Shown here: one piece after another, positions 17,868 to 26,889 of the stretch
How the letters are laid out: each line of letters begins with the position of its first letter
How positions within the stretch are numbered: the first letter of the stretch is position 1
Assembly: GCA_943914835.1 (NCBI GenBank)
Contig: CALUDO010000002.1
Span: 46,174-110,173 of the forward strand
Direction: 5' to 3'
Origin: an uncultured Eremococcus sp.
GTDB lineage: Bacteria; Bacillota; Bacilli; Lactobacillales; Aerococcaceae
Length of the DNA stretch: 64,000 nt
Notes under the pieces: generated by a model
The model's database searches: none
What the model saw: only the letters and a program-made list of their open reading frames with translations
Told to the model about the DNA's origin: nothing
Made by a program: the position numbers and the translations under genes

Positions 17868-19034
17868 CTATTGTGCGCCAAGCGTACCAATTTCTTTGTC
17901 CCAACGTTCGTTCAATTGGCTGCCAAGTTCTCCTAGTGAAATCCGGCGGAAGTTAGCCACATCTAAATCTTTTAGCATTTCAGCATTGGGGCTATCCATA
18001 TTTGAAGAGTCAATCAATGGAATAGCAGCTAGCTTATCTAGAAGGATTTGTTGAGCTTCTTCAGATAACATGAAGTCCATGAAAGCATAGGCACCTTCAG
18101 AATTTTCCGCTTGACGACCTGCTTTTGGAATTGCAAAGGCCACTAATGATCCGGTAAAGGCTGGATCAATTTGTGTAATCTTGGTTGTCTCTGGAAGGAT
18201 GCCTTCATTCATTTGTGAAATGATCATATCAGCCCAGGCAGGAATCATATCTACTTGTTGGTCCATAAATAAGTCAAGGGTTCCTTGGTTCTTATTTGGG
18301 TACACTGTCTTGCCGCCGGATTGGTAAAGAGATCCGTTTAAGTCTTTTAACAAGTCAAAGCCTTGGTCCCATTCTTCCGCATACTTTGAATCGTCAGAAG
18401 TTAAGGCTTCTTCATCTAAGAAATTATAAACAGCTGTCTTAACGAAAGCATCGCCAGACCCACCAGAACCTGGTGTATTATAAGCGAAACGACCTGGATG
18501 GTCTTTAATCCATTGATATAATTCATCTGCTGTCTTAGGCACTTGGTCTACACGTTCTTCGTCATAGGCCAGAACAACAGTTGTTCCACGATAAGGAACT
18601 AAGAAGTCTTCTCCGTCAGCTACTTTAGCTTCAACATTTTCATAATTAGGAATTTGACTGAAATCTAAAGGAACAAAAATATCCTCAGCCTCGACTTGGG
18701 ATGTATATGCCGCAAATTCATCCGCACCCATTTCAATGATATCGAAGTCAGTATCTGTTTCACCCGCTTTGGTTGCTGCAACTAAGCGGTCTTGTACTCC
18801 TTGAGCCCCAGACCCAGATAGTACGAATTGAACTTCTAAGTCAAAACTTTTACCGTATTCAGATGCATCAAAGGCTTTCTCGAGGTCTTCGAAGACGGCA
18901 CGAACATTATCAGATCCACCGGCCCAAAGGGTAATCTTTTGTTTTTCTTCAGCAAAGGCAGCAGGGTTGACTAAGCCAAGGACACTCCCGGCCACAAGTG
19001 CAGAAGTGATTGCTTTTCTCATCATTTTTCTCAT
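17868..19034 (-). CDS. Extracellular substrate-binding protein of the Pho-boxed importer
   Basis: This is a 388-aa solute-binding protein of the family 1 type. It starts at 19034 behind AGGAGGA and has a signal peptide with an AFA-EE signal peptidase I site near residue 28. There is no lipobox cysteine, which is unusual for a Gram-positive binding protein. The body has typical type II binding-protein segments (WAGGSDN near the start, a glycine-rich GSGGSGDAF loop in the middle). It resembles the YnjB/phosphonate/iron class more than maltose-type proteins. Ligand is inferred to be a phosphodiester or other organophosphate from the Pho boxes upstream and the phosphodiesterase genes downstream. 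Confidence 0.87.
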   Translation of the reverse strand: MRKMMRKAITSALVAGSVLGLVNPAAFAEEKQKITLWAGGSDNVRAVFEDLEKAFDASEYGKSFDLEVQFVLSGSGAQGVQDRLVAATKAGETDTDFDIIEMGADEFAAYTSQVEAEDIFVPLDFSQIPNYENVEAKVADGEDFLVPYRGTTVVLAYDEERVDQVPKTADELYQWIKDHPGRFAYNTPGSGGSGDAFVKTAVYNFLDEEALTSDDSKYAEEWDQGFDLLKDLNGSLYQSGGKTVYPNKNQGTLDLFMDQQVDMIPAWADMIISQMNEGILPETTKITQIDPAFTGSLVAFAIPKAGRQAENSEGAYAFMDFMLSEEAQQILLDKLAAIPLIDSSNMDSPNAEMLKDLDVANFRRISLGELGSQLNERWDKEIGTLGAQ

Positions 19035-19075
19035 GGAAATCCTCCTAGTTAGATATTGGTTGTTTCAACACCTTG

Positions 19076-19081
19076 ATTCTA
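19076..19081 (-). promoter_or_regulatory. -10 element of the organophosphate operon
   Basis: TAGAAT preceded by TG (extended -10). The nearest Pho hexamer (19102-19107) starts 20 bases upstream, overlapping where a -35 would be. That is the arrangement of PhoP-activated promoters. Confidence 0.6.
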
Positions 19082-19101
19082 GCAAGTGATTATTAATTCA
19101 G

Positions 19102-19158
19102 AGTAAATCCTAAGTAAAATTAAGGTAAAGGTGATATGTTTTGTAAATTTCTTGTAAA
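19102..19158 (-). promoter_or_regulatory. PhoP-box array (five TTTAC hexamers)
   Basis: On the minus strand TTTACA, TTTACA, TTTACC, TTTACT and TTTACT occur at 19158-19153, 19147-19142, 19129-19124, 19118-19113 and 19107-19102. The first two and the last three are each spaced exactly 11 bp (hexamer plus 5), the hallmark of the Gram-positive Pho box TT(A/T/C)ACA-N5 repeat. This predicts induction of the downstream importer under phosphate starvation. Confidence 0.75.
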
Positions 19159-19227
19159 TGTTTGTTATTTATACAATCTAATTAGTGTGGTTTGTATTTT
19201 TATCTGCTTTCATCCCTATATGTCCAC

Positions 19228-19260
19228 AAAAAAACACCTTCTTAGACATTTAAGAAGGTG
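19228..19260 (-). terminator. Terminator after the MBL-fold gene
   Basis: CACCTTCTTA / TAAGAAGGTG stem with a 6-base loop, followed by T7 on the minus strand. Confidence 0.9.
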
Positions 19261-19270
19261 GTAGCTTATC

Positions 19271-19900
19271 TTATTTCAAAAATGGATTGTGTTTTCTCTC
19301 TTCTCCCACGGTCGTGGCTGGTCCATGGCCAGGATATATAACTGTAGTGTCAGGCAAAGCTAATAAATGGTCACGGATACCCTTCAAGAGAGTCCGACTA
19401 TCACCCCCAGGTATGTCGGTCCGTCCAATGGAATGCTCAAAAAGGGTATCTCCTGCAATCACGAAGCCAGCTTCCTGAAAGACATAAATCAAATGCCCAG
19501 GACTATGTCCTGGCAAGTGGTTTATAGTGAAGTGAAAATTGCCTAACCTTTGAGGACCTACCGTTTGCCATACGCGGTCTAAGGGTCTTTGAGTGATTGG
19601 TTGGACCCCAGGCAAGAAGGCAGACAAGTTTAAGCGAGGGTCGGTTAACCAAGCCCCCTCCAAACTAGGTCCATAAAGATCAATCTCATACCGATCCCTC
19701 ACAGCGTCCACTGCCCCAATGTGATCAAAGTGGGCGTGAGTTAGACAAATAGCTTGGGGCTTTAAATTTAGTCTTTCAATCCGATCTATAATCCGGTTTG
19801 CTTCTGCTCCTGGATCGAAAATCACAGTCTCCCCTTGGTCATTGGATACTAGATAGCAATTCTCCATAGCGGAGCCAAGGGTGATACATTCAATCTGCAT
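19271..19900 (-). CDS. MBL-fold hydrolase, glyoxalase II-like
   Basis: A 209-aa cytosolic metallo-beta-lactamase-fold protein with the full metal motif THAHFDH, a second His in LPGHSPGH, Asp in AGDTLFE and a final His in YPGHGP. It is of the short glyoxalase-II-like (YqgX/GloB-related) type common in Firmicutes. The thioester substrate cannot be told from sequence. It is 24 bp downstream of alr and appears to be the last gene of the cshA-acpS-alr unit. Confidence 0.88.
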   Translation of the reverse strand: MQIECITLGSAMENCYLVSNDQGETVIFDPGAEANRIIDRIERLNLKPQAICLTHAHFDHIGAVDAVRDRYEIDLYGPSLEGAWLTDPRLNLSAFLPGVQPITQRPLDRVWQTVGPQRLGNFHFTINHLPGHSPGHLIYVFQEAGFVIAGDTLFEHSIGRTDIPGGDSRTLLKGIRDHLLALPDTTVIYPGHGPATTVGEERKHNPFLK

Positions 19901-19924
19901 GACTCGGTCTCTCCTTCTTCCTTC

Positions 19925-21112
19925 TTAAGACAGATACACTCGCGGAATCCGATCACTAATATTAGTCATAATTTCATAGCCAATAGTTCCTACCTGTTGG
20001 GCAATATCAGAAATATGATTATAGCCACCATGGTCAGGTCCTATTAAGGTCACTGGGGTCCCCTTTGGATGAAAATGTGGCAGGCGAACCATCATTTGAT
20101 CCATATTAATTCGCCCTACAACGGGACAGGCATGGCCTTCAATCAAGACTGGAACATCATGGTAGGATCTCAACCAGCCATCTGCATAACCGATTGGAAT
20201 AGTCGCAATCCATTCCTGGTCTTGACTCTCATAACTTGCCCCATAAGATATCTTAGTCCCCTTAGCTACCTCTTTAACATAGACAATTTCTGAAACCAGG
20301 CTGAGAGCTGGGTAGAGATCATCTCCATCATTGCGGCCTAGGCTGGGGCTATCGACTTGGTCTGCCAAATTCCGCGGCAGTCGGTCCATAGGATCCAAAC
20401 CATACATGGCAATCCCGTAACGGACTATGGATGAAGCCGGTTGACGGTGGTGCCACAATCCCATGGCCGAATTAGCATAATGTCTTAATTGGACACTGTC
20501 TGGCAGGGCAGAACTTAGGTCTAGCCAACGTTGCCACTGATAATCAATATAATCCTGAGGACCGCCACCGGCTGTTGAGAAGTGAGTGAAGGCCCCCTCC
20601 CAATCTACCCAGGGATAGGCGGCCACTCCTTGGGCGAAGGCCTCTACTTCTGCCTTACTTCTCAAGCCAATCCGAGTCATACCTGTATCTAAGGCCAGAT
20701 GAATCTTTAGCTGATGGTCTTCAAGTAAGTAGATTTCCTTAGAAACTTCTAGTTGTTGGTAGGCTTCCTTTAGGAAATCTAAATCTGATACCGTCACCGT
20801 TAACTTATAATAAAGAATCTCCGCGATACCACGAGGGTCAGTCAAGCCCAGAACTAGAATCGGAGCCTCACTAATCCCAGCCTGCCTTAATTCAATTCCT
20901 TCATCTACTGTTGCCACTGCAAATCCCTGAGCCCCCGCTTCAAGGGCCGCCTTAGCAACAGGAACCGCCCCGAGCCCATAGGCATTCGCCTTAACTGTAG
21001 CATAGAGTACTTGCCCTGGCTCAAGTCGCTCTTTGACAAGAGCAATATTTTGCTGAATCGCTGCCAAATTGACAATAGCTTGACTGGGTCGGTGTTCACT
21101 AAATCGTTCCAT
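19925..21112 (-). CDS. alr: Alanine racemase
   Basis: The 395-aa PLP enzyme makes D-alanine for peptidoglycan and teichoic acids. The PLP lysine is K41 in the motif VKANAYGLG. The catalytic Tyr of the C-terminal beta domain lies in the conserved KISYGASY stretch, and GRINMDQMM is present. Length is usual. It lies in the conserved order cshA-acpS-alr and, with ddl and murF just upstream, supplies the D-Ala-D-Ala pathway. Confidence 0.96.
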   Translation of the reverse strand: MERFSEHRPSQAIVNLAAIQQNIALVKERLEPGQVLYATVKANAYGLGAVPVAKAALEAGAQGFAVATVDEGIELRQAGISEAPILVLGLTDPRGIAEILYYKLTVTVSDLDFLKEAYQQLEVSKEIYLLEDHQLKIHLALDTGMTRIGLRSKAEVEAFAQGVAAYPWVDWEGAFTHFSTAGGGPQDYIDYQWQRWLDLSSALPDSVQLRHYANSAMGLWHHRQPASSIVRYGIAMYGLDPMDRLPRNLADQVDSPSLGRNDGDDLYPALSLVSEIVYVKEVAKGTKISYGASYESQDQEWIATIPIGYADGWLRSYHDVPVLIEGHACPVVGRINMDQMMVRLPHFHPKGTPVTLIGPDHGGYNHISDIAQQVGTIGYEIMTNISDRIPRVYLS

Positions 21113-21160
21113 TCCATGACTCCTTACTTAATTTTATGTGACAGGGATACTTCATTGACT

Positions 21161-21508
21161 CTAAGGAATGACCACAATGGCCACAGCATAATGGTCTTCA
21201 TGACTAATGGACAGGGAGACCCCCTTTTGAATAGGGCCATGGTCTAAGTAGGGCCGTCCTTTGCCATCATTTAAAACCGAAATTTGTCTTAAAGCATTTT
21301 CTCCACCTAGACCCTCCCCCATGGCCTTACTATAAGCTTCCTTTACTGCAAACCTTCCAGCCAAATAGGTCAAGCGACGCTTGTTATGGTTGAAGGTCTG
21401 GTATTGCTTAAGTTCATCCGGAGATAAAATACGCTGGGGAAAGTTAGGGTGGCGCTCAAGCAATTGACGAATTCGGTTAATTTCAACTAAATCAATCCCT
21501 ACCTCCAT
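21161..21508 (-). CDS. acpS: Holo-[acyl-carrier-protein] synthase
   Basis: A 115-aa enzyme that transfers 4'-phosphopantetheine from CoA to apo-ACP. The opening GIDLVEINRI holds the metal-binding Asp and the RFAVKEAYSKA motif holds the second metal ligand, both intact. It lies 11 bp after cshA and about 50 bp before alr, as in other Firmicutes. Confidence 0.95.
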   Translation of the reverse strand: MEVGIDLVEINRIRQLLERHPNFPQRILSPDELKQYQTFNHNKRRLTYLAGRFAVKEAYSKAMGEGLGGENALRQISVLNDGKGRPYLDHGPIQKGVSLSISHEDHYAVAIVVIP

Positions 21509-21519
21509 GAGTCTACTCC

Positions 21520-23166
21520 TTAGGTCTTATTTTTTCGAATTGTAAAGTTCTGCTTCTTATGATCTGATCTTTTGACGGACCTCGATTTCTTGGACTTAGA
21601 GGACGCCTGCTTGTTTGATTTTGTCTCTTGCTTTAGCTTGGGCTTATTTGACTGTTTACCTTGATTCTTGGATACCTTAGTTTTAGCCTTTTTTGGCGTG
21701 GAAACCTCTGCATGGTTTCGCTTGGACTTAGCTTGTTTCCCTTGATTTTTTCTTTTGGATGACTTCCCTTGGCCCTTTCGCCGCTGGCCGGACCGCTGCT
21801 TAGAGTTCCCTTGCTTACCTGATCCTGACCGGCTGGTATGATGACGCGGTAAAGGCTTCTGGGGAGATATGGTAACTTCTACGGCGGTATTGGCGTTAAT
21901 CAGTTCATTCAACAAGCCAGCAACCAAATCATTACTTTCGTAATGGTTCAAAAGCATCTTAGCAGTATTGCGATAAGAATCCACTTCCCTATCCGCTAGA
22001 CTCTGATTCAAATTATCAATCAAATGTTGAACTTGACCCGCCTCAGCTTCCTTATCTGTTGGAGGCCGCATGGGGGTCATTTGAATCTTAGTCATACTCT
22101 CAATAGTTCGCAAGTAGGCCATTTCATTATGCATTACGAAGGTAATCGATACCCCTTCTTGACCTGCCCGGCCTGTCCGGCCAATCCGGTGGACATAAGA
22201 CTCTGGGTCTTGAGGGATATCATAATTATAAACATGACTAACCCCTGAAATATCCAACCCCCGAGCAGCCACATCTGTCGCCACCAAGAGTTCCAATCCT
22301 CCTGTCTTAAATTCCTTCATTACCGAAGACCGTTTCTGCTGGGTGACATCCCCATGAATCAATTCAGCATCATAGCCTCGCAGACTCAGGCCACGACCAA
22401 TTTCATCCACTCGTTTCTTAGTCCGGCAGAAGACAATGGCCTTGGATGGGGCATGGACATCCAACATCCGGGTTAGGATATCAAATTTCTCTTGGTCAGA
22501 GCACTTAACAAAGTATTGATCAATCAGGTCAGCTGTCAGCTGTTTCGCTTCAATCTTCACTAATTTGGGTTGGCGAAGAAATTCTTGGCCCAGCTGCTTC
22601 ACTTCATCGGGTAAGGTGGCCGAGAAGAGCATAGTCTGACGACTGCTAGGGGTCTGTTGAACTATCGCACGAATATCGTCAATAAAGCCCATATTTAACA
22701 TCTCATCAGCCTCGTCCAAGACCAGAAACTTAAGTTGAGATGCGTCTAGGACTTTGCGCCGCATCAAGTCTAATAGACGACCAGGTGTCCCTACAATAAT
22801 ATCAGGACGTCCCCGTTTAATTCGTTCAATCTGCTTGCCAATAGAATATCCCCCATAAACGGCATACACTTTGCTTCGACTTCCCCGACCTAATTGGAAG
22901 AGTTCCTCTTGAACTTGCATCGCTAGTTCCCGGGTTGGCGCAATAATTAAAGCCTGGAGCTGGTTATCCCCGGTTTGAAGCTGTTCAAGAATAGGTAAGC
23001 CGAAAGCGGCTGTTTTCCCTGTTCCGGTCTGGGCTTGACCCATTAGGTCCTCCCCCATCAGAGCTAAAGGTATGGCTTCCGCCTGAATTGGTGTTGCTTC
23101 TTCAAATCCCAGATTATCTAGTGTCTCTAAGATTGCTGGGCTTAATTTCAATGCATTAAATTTCAA
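21520..23166 (-). CDS. cshA: DEAD-box RNA helicase CshA
   Basis: An ATP-dependent RNA helicase of mRNA decay and ribosome assembly. Seen in order: Q motif (GFEEATPIQ), Walker A AQTGTGKT, DEAD box in VLDEADEML, SAT, and HRIGRTGRAG in the second RecA domain. A long basic tail of about 130 residues, mostly Lys, Ser, Gln and Arg, follows. I take the TTG at 23166 as start because AAAGGA lies 8 bases upstream; an ATG seven codons earlier lacks a site. This gives 548 aa. The basic tail is expected to bind RNA. Confidence 0.94.
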   Translation of the reverse strand: MKFNALKLSPAILETLDNLGFEEATPIQAEAIPLALMGEDLMGQAQTGTGKTAAFGLPILEQLQTGDNQLQALIIAPTRELAMQVQEELFQLGRGSRSKVYAVYGGYSIGKQIERIKRGRPDIIVGTPGRLLDLMRRKVLDASQLKFLVLDEADEMLNMGFIDDIRAIVQQTPSSRQTMLFSATLPDEVKQLGQEFLRQPKLVKIEAKQLTADLIDQYFVKCSDQEKFDILTRMLDVHAPSKAIVFCRTKKRVDEIGRGLSLRGYDAELIHGDVTQQKRSSVMKEFKTGGLELLVATDVAARGLDISGVSHVYNYDIPQDPESYVHRIGRTGRAGQEGVSITFVMHNEMAYLRTIESMTKIQMTPMRPPTDKEAEAGQVQHLIDNLNQSLADREVDSYRNTAKMLLNHYESNDLVAGLLNELINANTAVEVTISPQKPLPRHHTSRSGSGKQGNSKQRSGQRRKGQGKSSKRKNQGKQAKSKRNHAEVSTPKKAKTKVSKNQGKQSNKPKLKQETKSNKQASSKSKKSRSVKRSDHKKQNFTIRKNKT

Positions 23167-23185
23167 ACAATTATTCCTTTCATTC

Positions 23186-23231
23186 AAAAAACCGTCCCCA
23201 GTTCCCTAAGTGGTTTCAGCTGGCAACGGTT
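23186..23231 (-). terminator. Terminator after murF
   Basis: AACCGT..CCAG pairs with CTGG..ACGGTT and is followed by TTTTTT on the minus strand. It overlaps the cshA leader. A second hairpin (ATCTTTG / CAAAGAT, about 23238-23275) lies just before it. Confidence 0.65.
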
Positions 23232-23277
23232 GATAAATTATCTTTGCCATAGGGTCAAATCCCATCAAAGATATTCC

Positions 23278-24705
23278 TTAATCTGTCACAGTGCGGTAAG
23301 GATTATAAATATCACGGCTAGTCAAAACTCCCGCAATATAAAGCATGTCGGTCCCCAGACTTGATTTAACAACTATGAAGTCATCTGCTTTAAGAACCGA
23401 TTGAATGGCATCCACTAACCGGTGGTGGTCCTCCCGCTCATAGAAGACTTGATCTGGATGATACTTGCCTTCAAGTGCCTGATATAGAGCTTCCATTTCT
23501 GGCCCAAAAAGGAAAACTCCGTCAATAGCCTCTGGCGCTAAAGCGTCCGCTAAAGCCGCATGATATTTAGAAGAATCGGATCCTAGTTCCCTAATGTCAC
23601 CTAAGACAGCATATTTCTTAGCAGACGGTTCTTTTTTCAACTTGGAGAAAGAGGCTAAGACTGCCCTCACAGAAGTTGGGCTGGCATTATAAGCATCATT
23701 CAAGAGGGAAGCTCCTTGAGTCGTTTCTAACCATTCCAAACGGTTCTCGGTTAACTTGAATTGAGAAATCTGGAAGATGGCTTGCTCAATGGGGACTTCC
23801 AACCGCTGAGCAATGGCCAAAGCAATCAAAGCATTCCCGACATTATAGGCCCCCATCACAGGGATGGAGCATAAGACCTTACTATCCAGGTTGCTTCTAA
23901 AATAAGTCTTAGTATCTTCTTCAACCAGGTCATAAGCATAGATATCGTCACTCTCTTCAAAGCCAAAGGAAAGGGCTATAAAGTCAGAATTCTGGGTCAC
24001 CTGGTCTTGATTTAAAAGAGGCTCATCTCCAGGATAGATAAAACACCCCCCTTGGCGAAGCCCCGTTAGAATCTCCAACTTAGCCTTGGCAATATTGGCT
24101 CGAGTCTTCAAGAACTCTAAGTGACTCTCCCCAATTAAGGTAATCGCTGCCAGGTCTGGTTGAGCGATTTGACTTAGGCGCTCAATTTCTCCGAAACCAC
24201 TCATGCCCATTTCCGTTACAAGGACCTGGGTATCTTCAGGCATTTGCAGAATCGTATAAGGCAGTCCAATTTCATTATTGAAGTTGCCCTGGGTCTTATG
24301 AACTTTATACTTAGCCTTTAAAGCATTGGCCGTCATATCTTTGGTGGTTGTTTTGCCGTTAGAACCGGTAATCCCAATAACTATGGGGTCGAGACGTAAA
24401 CGGTAGTTGTGAGCTAAGTCCTGCATTGCTTCCAAAGTATCATCAACCAAAATCACCGCAATTTGATCGCTGGGAGCTGAATCTGCTGATTGAGACCATA
24501 AGGTAGCCACTGCACCCTGAGCAATCGCCTTGTCCACGTAGTCATGGCCATCTGTAGCACCACCAGTCAAGGGGATAAAAAGGTCCCCCGCTTTAATTTT
24601 ACGCGAATCATACTCGACTCCAATGATCGATATAAACCGGTCGGCGGCCGTGTAATCAATAGCCTTAACAGCCTTAACTACATCCATTAGTTTCATTGCT
24701 TGCAT
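23278..24705 (-). CDS. murF: UDP-MurNAc-tripeptide-D-Ala-D-Ala ligase
   Basis: The 475-aa Mur ligase adds D-Ala-D-Ala to the cell-wall precursor in the cytosol. It has the N-terminal UDP-binding domain, P-loop GITGSNGKTTTKD, central NEIGLP motif typical of MurF, and the C-terminal ligase domain with NDAYNASPTS. It starts behind GGAGGG at good spacing, 12 bp after ddl, which makes its dipeptide substrate. Confidence 0.96.
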   Translation of the reverse strand: MQAMKLMDVVKAVKAIDYTAADRFISIIGVEYDSRKIKAGDLFIPLTGGATDGHDYVDKAIAQGAVATLWSQSADSAPSDQIAVILVDDTLEAMQDLAHNYRLRLDPIVIGITGSNGKTTTKDMTANALKAKYKVHKTQGNFNNEIGLPYTILQMPEDTQVLVTEMGMSGFGEIERLSQIAQPDLAAITLIGESHLEFLKTRANIAKAKLEILTGLRQGGCFIYPGDEPLLNQDQVTQNSDFIALSFGFEESDDIYAYDLVEEDTKTYFRSNLDSKVLCSIPVMGAYNVGNALIALAIAQRLEVPIEQAIFQISQFKLTENRLEWLETTQGASLLNDAYNASPTSVRAVLASFSKLKKEPSAKKYAVLGDIRELGSDSSKYHAALADALAPEAIDGVFLFGPEMEALYQALEGKYHPDQVFYEREDHHRLVDAIQSVLKADDFIVVKSSLGTDMLYIAGVLTSRDIYNPYRTVTD

Positions 24706-24717
24706 GACGACCCTCCA

Positions 24718-25803
24718 TTACACCTTACGCAACTTAGACTGGGTTGCATGGCGGTGAACTGCTAGTTGAATCAAACCATCAATTAGATCACGGTAAGCCA
24801 AGCCCGTAGCCTTCCAAAGGCTAGGGTACATTGAATACTGAGTGAATCCGGGCATGGTATTAATTTCATTGATGTAGATATCATAATTACTGGTCACAAA
24901 GAAGTCTACCCGAGACAAGCCAGAACCGGATACCGCCCTGAAAGCACGTAAGGCGTACTTACGAATTGTATCAGCGACTCCTTCGGGAATATCTGCTGGA
25001 ATTTCCATCTCTACTTTATTATTAACATATTTCTCATCGTAGTCATAGAAATCAGCCTCCTTGACCAAATGTCCTACGACACTGGCTTCGGCATCCTCAT
25101 TCCCTAGGATAGCGACTTCACACTCTTGAGCTGAAATACCTTGCTCAACTAGAATACGACGGTCAAATTCTAAGGCCTGGTCAACAGCTTCAATCAGCTC
25201 TTGACTATTCTCAACTCTTGAGACTCCCACACTAGACCCCATATTGGCCGGCTTTACAAATAAAGGATATAGAAGAGAGCCTTCACACTTTTGAATCCAA
25301 TGGGCTTGGTCTTCTTGCCAGTCATATTGGTTGAAGTAAACATAAGGAACCTGAGGGATACCGGCCTGGTCAAATAGTTGCTTGGAAATAATCTTATCCA
25401 TCCCTGCCGCTGAAGCTGTAACCCCAGCGCCTACATATGGTAAGTCCAATACTTCTAGGAAGCCTTGAATGGTTCCATCTTCCCCATTGGGTCCATGAAG
25501 GACTGGAAATACTACCCCATCTTGGTCCTTTAGGTCACAAGGACTTACCAGAACACCCGTTGATGGTGAACTAGAACTTCCATCTCCCCAGGAATCAAGG
25601 TGAGCCTGGACTAATTCCAATTGCTGGCTATCTTCCAAAGTCCTCTCCAATAAAGGAGCCTTTAGCCACTGACCTTGCTTGTTAATATAATAGGGTTGAA
25701 CTATATAATCTGCTTCAATCAGAGCATTAATTACATTATAGGCTGACAAAATAGATACATCATGTTCGGGACTTAAACCACCATACAGTACTAGTATTTT
25801 CAT
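24718..25803 (-). CDS. ddl: D-alanine--D-alanine ligase
   Basis: A 361-aa ATP-grasp enzyme making D-Ala-D-Ala. Start region (LVLYGGLSPEHDVS), the VLHGPNGEDG motif, the ATP-grasp loop with PANMGSSVGVS and the C-terminal metal site (EINTMPGFTQYSMYP) are all intact. The MYP part marks the D-Ala-D-Ala rather than D-Ala-D-Lac type by common usage (Tyr/Phe marker). It is co-transcribed with murF. Confidence 0.96.
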   Translation of the reverse strand: MKILVLYGGLSPEHDVSILSAYNVINALIEADYIVQPYYINKQGQWLKAPLLERTLEDSQQLELVQAHLDSWGDGSSSSPSTGVLVSPCDLKDQDGVVFPVLHGPNGEDGTIQGFLEVLDLPYVGAGVTASAAGMDKIISKQLFDQAGIPQVPYVYFNQYDWQEDQAHWIQKCEGSLLYPLFVKPANMGSSVGVSRVENSQELIEAVDQALEFDRRILVEQGISAQECEVAILGNEDAEASVVGHLVKEADFYDYDEKYVNNKVEMEIPADIPEGVADTIRKYALRAFRAVSGSGLSRVDFFVTSNYDIYINEINTMPGFTQYSMYPSLWKATGLAYRDLIDGLIQLAVHRHATQSKLRKV

Positions 25804-25818
25804 AGTATTTCCTCCATG

Positions 25819-26577
25819 TTAATTTGCTTCCAGGGCTAAGTTTAGCTCCCATTGTTCACTGTTACTATCATAAATCAAAAATCCAATATGATCCTTGGGT
25901 TTCTGGTCCAGAGTTAAAAGAGTAAGTTCATCTTCAATAATGTCTAAAGGAACAAAACGTCTGCTCCCTTTCTCATAAGCTTGTTGGAAGTTTATTTTTA
26001 ACCCATTGGAAAAGACTGGAGCGAGTTCCTCAGCAATTTCCTCTGGCAAGGAAGTCACCCGACCCTTTCGCATAAAGAATAAGGACTTAGACTCATTTAA
26101 GAGGGCCGTCATTTCTTCTTCAAGCACACGTTGAAACCGTGGGTAGAAATGTTGCACATGACGATAGTAGGTTTTGGTTAGACCATTTGGTAGGGTCAAG
26201 TAAACATAATTATTCTGTAACTTATAGAAGAAGGCTGATTTCATGGCCTTGTTGGCATGAAAGAGATAGAGTATCTCAGCAATTTCCGAGGGCACTAATT
26301 GGTGCATATCCTCAAGACTATCAAAATCAAGCCAATTAGAAATTCGCATCTTATGTTCTTGGCTATAGGACAGATAAGCCTTAATATCTTCCCGCCCTCT
26401 TAGGATTTTGAAGTTGGTCTGAGAATCAAAGCGTCCAAATTCCACTGACGTCTCCGCCAGTATCATATTCTTAGGGAAGAAATGTTGAGGGAAGTCCGGA
26501 ATGGTTAAACTCACCGCTCGCGTCATCACATGATTGGTGACCGCATCATAATGCACATATAAATTGGTGCGCCCCAT
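25819..26577 (-). CDS. Protein of unknown function upstream of ddl-murF
   Basis: I do not recognise this 252-aa protein. It has no signal peptide and no membrane helix. It contains many aromatic and charged residues and no obvious catalytic motif. The ATG at 26577 has GGAGGGG upstream; a longer reading from 26640 lacks one, so I use the shorter form. It is 15 bp before ddl and so is probably co-transcribed with ddl and murF, suggesting an accessory role in envelope synthesis, but that is positional inference only. Confidence 0.7.
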   Translation of the reverse strand: MGRTNLYVHYDAVTNHVMTRAVSLTIPDFPQHFFPKNMILAETSVEFGRFDSQTNFKILRGREDIKAYLSYSQEHKMRISNWLDFDSLEDMHQLVPSEIAEILYLFHANKAMKSAFFYKLQNNYVYLTLPNGLTKTYYRHVQHFYPRFQRVLEEEMTALLNESKSLFFMRKGRVTSLPEEIAEELAPVFSNGLKINFQQAYEKGSRRFVPLDIIEDELTLLTLDQKPKDHIGFLIYDSNSEQWELNLALEAN

Positions 26578-26709
26578 GACTATCCCCTCCTTCTTGCCTA
26601 AGCGTACCTTACATTGTACTATTCTTTCTAGCAAAATCATAGGACCTACCCATATTTTCTAGGTTGAATGCAGTCTAATGACAGGCAAATGGAAACAAAC
26701 CGTCCCTAA

Positions 26710-26792
26710 CAAAAAACGCTAGCATCCCTTCCTTAAGAGATCTGCCCAAAACTTAAGTGAGCTTAGGGCCTCTTGAGGAGGTCAGCCGCGTT
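26710..26792 (-). terminator. Long-stem terminator after lemA
   Basis: On the minus strand AACGC (26792-26788) pairs with GCGTT (26719-26715), followed by TTTTT. Inside, CCTCAAGAG/CTCTTAAGG and GCCC/GGGC give a long branched hairpin of about 80 bases. It could also be a small structured RNA. Confidence 0.5.
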
Positions 26793-26889
26793 AGTAAAAA
26801 ACGAATATAATCCTTATTATTATGAAACAAAGTCACTAGCAACTTATTTGTTAATATAAACTTATTTTTACCAATACTTAGTGCTGATT

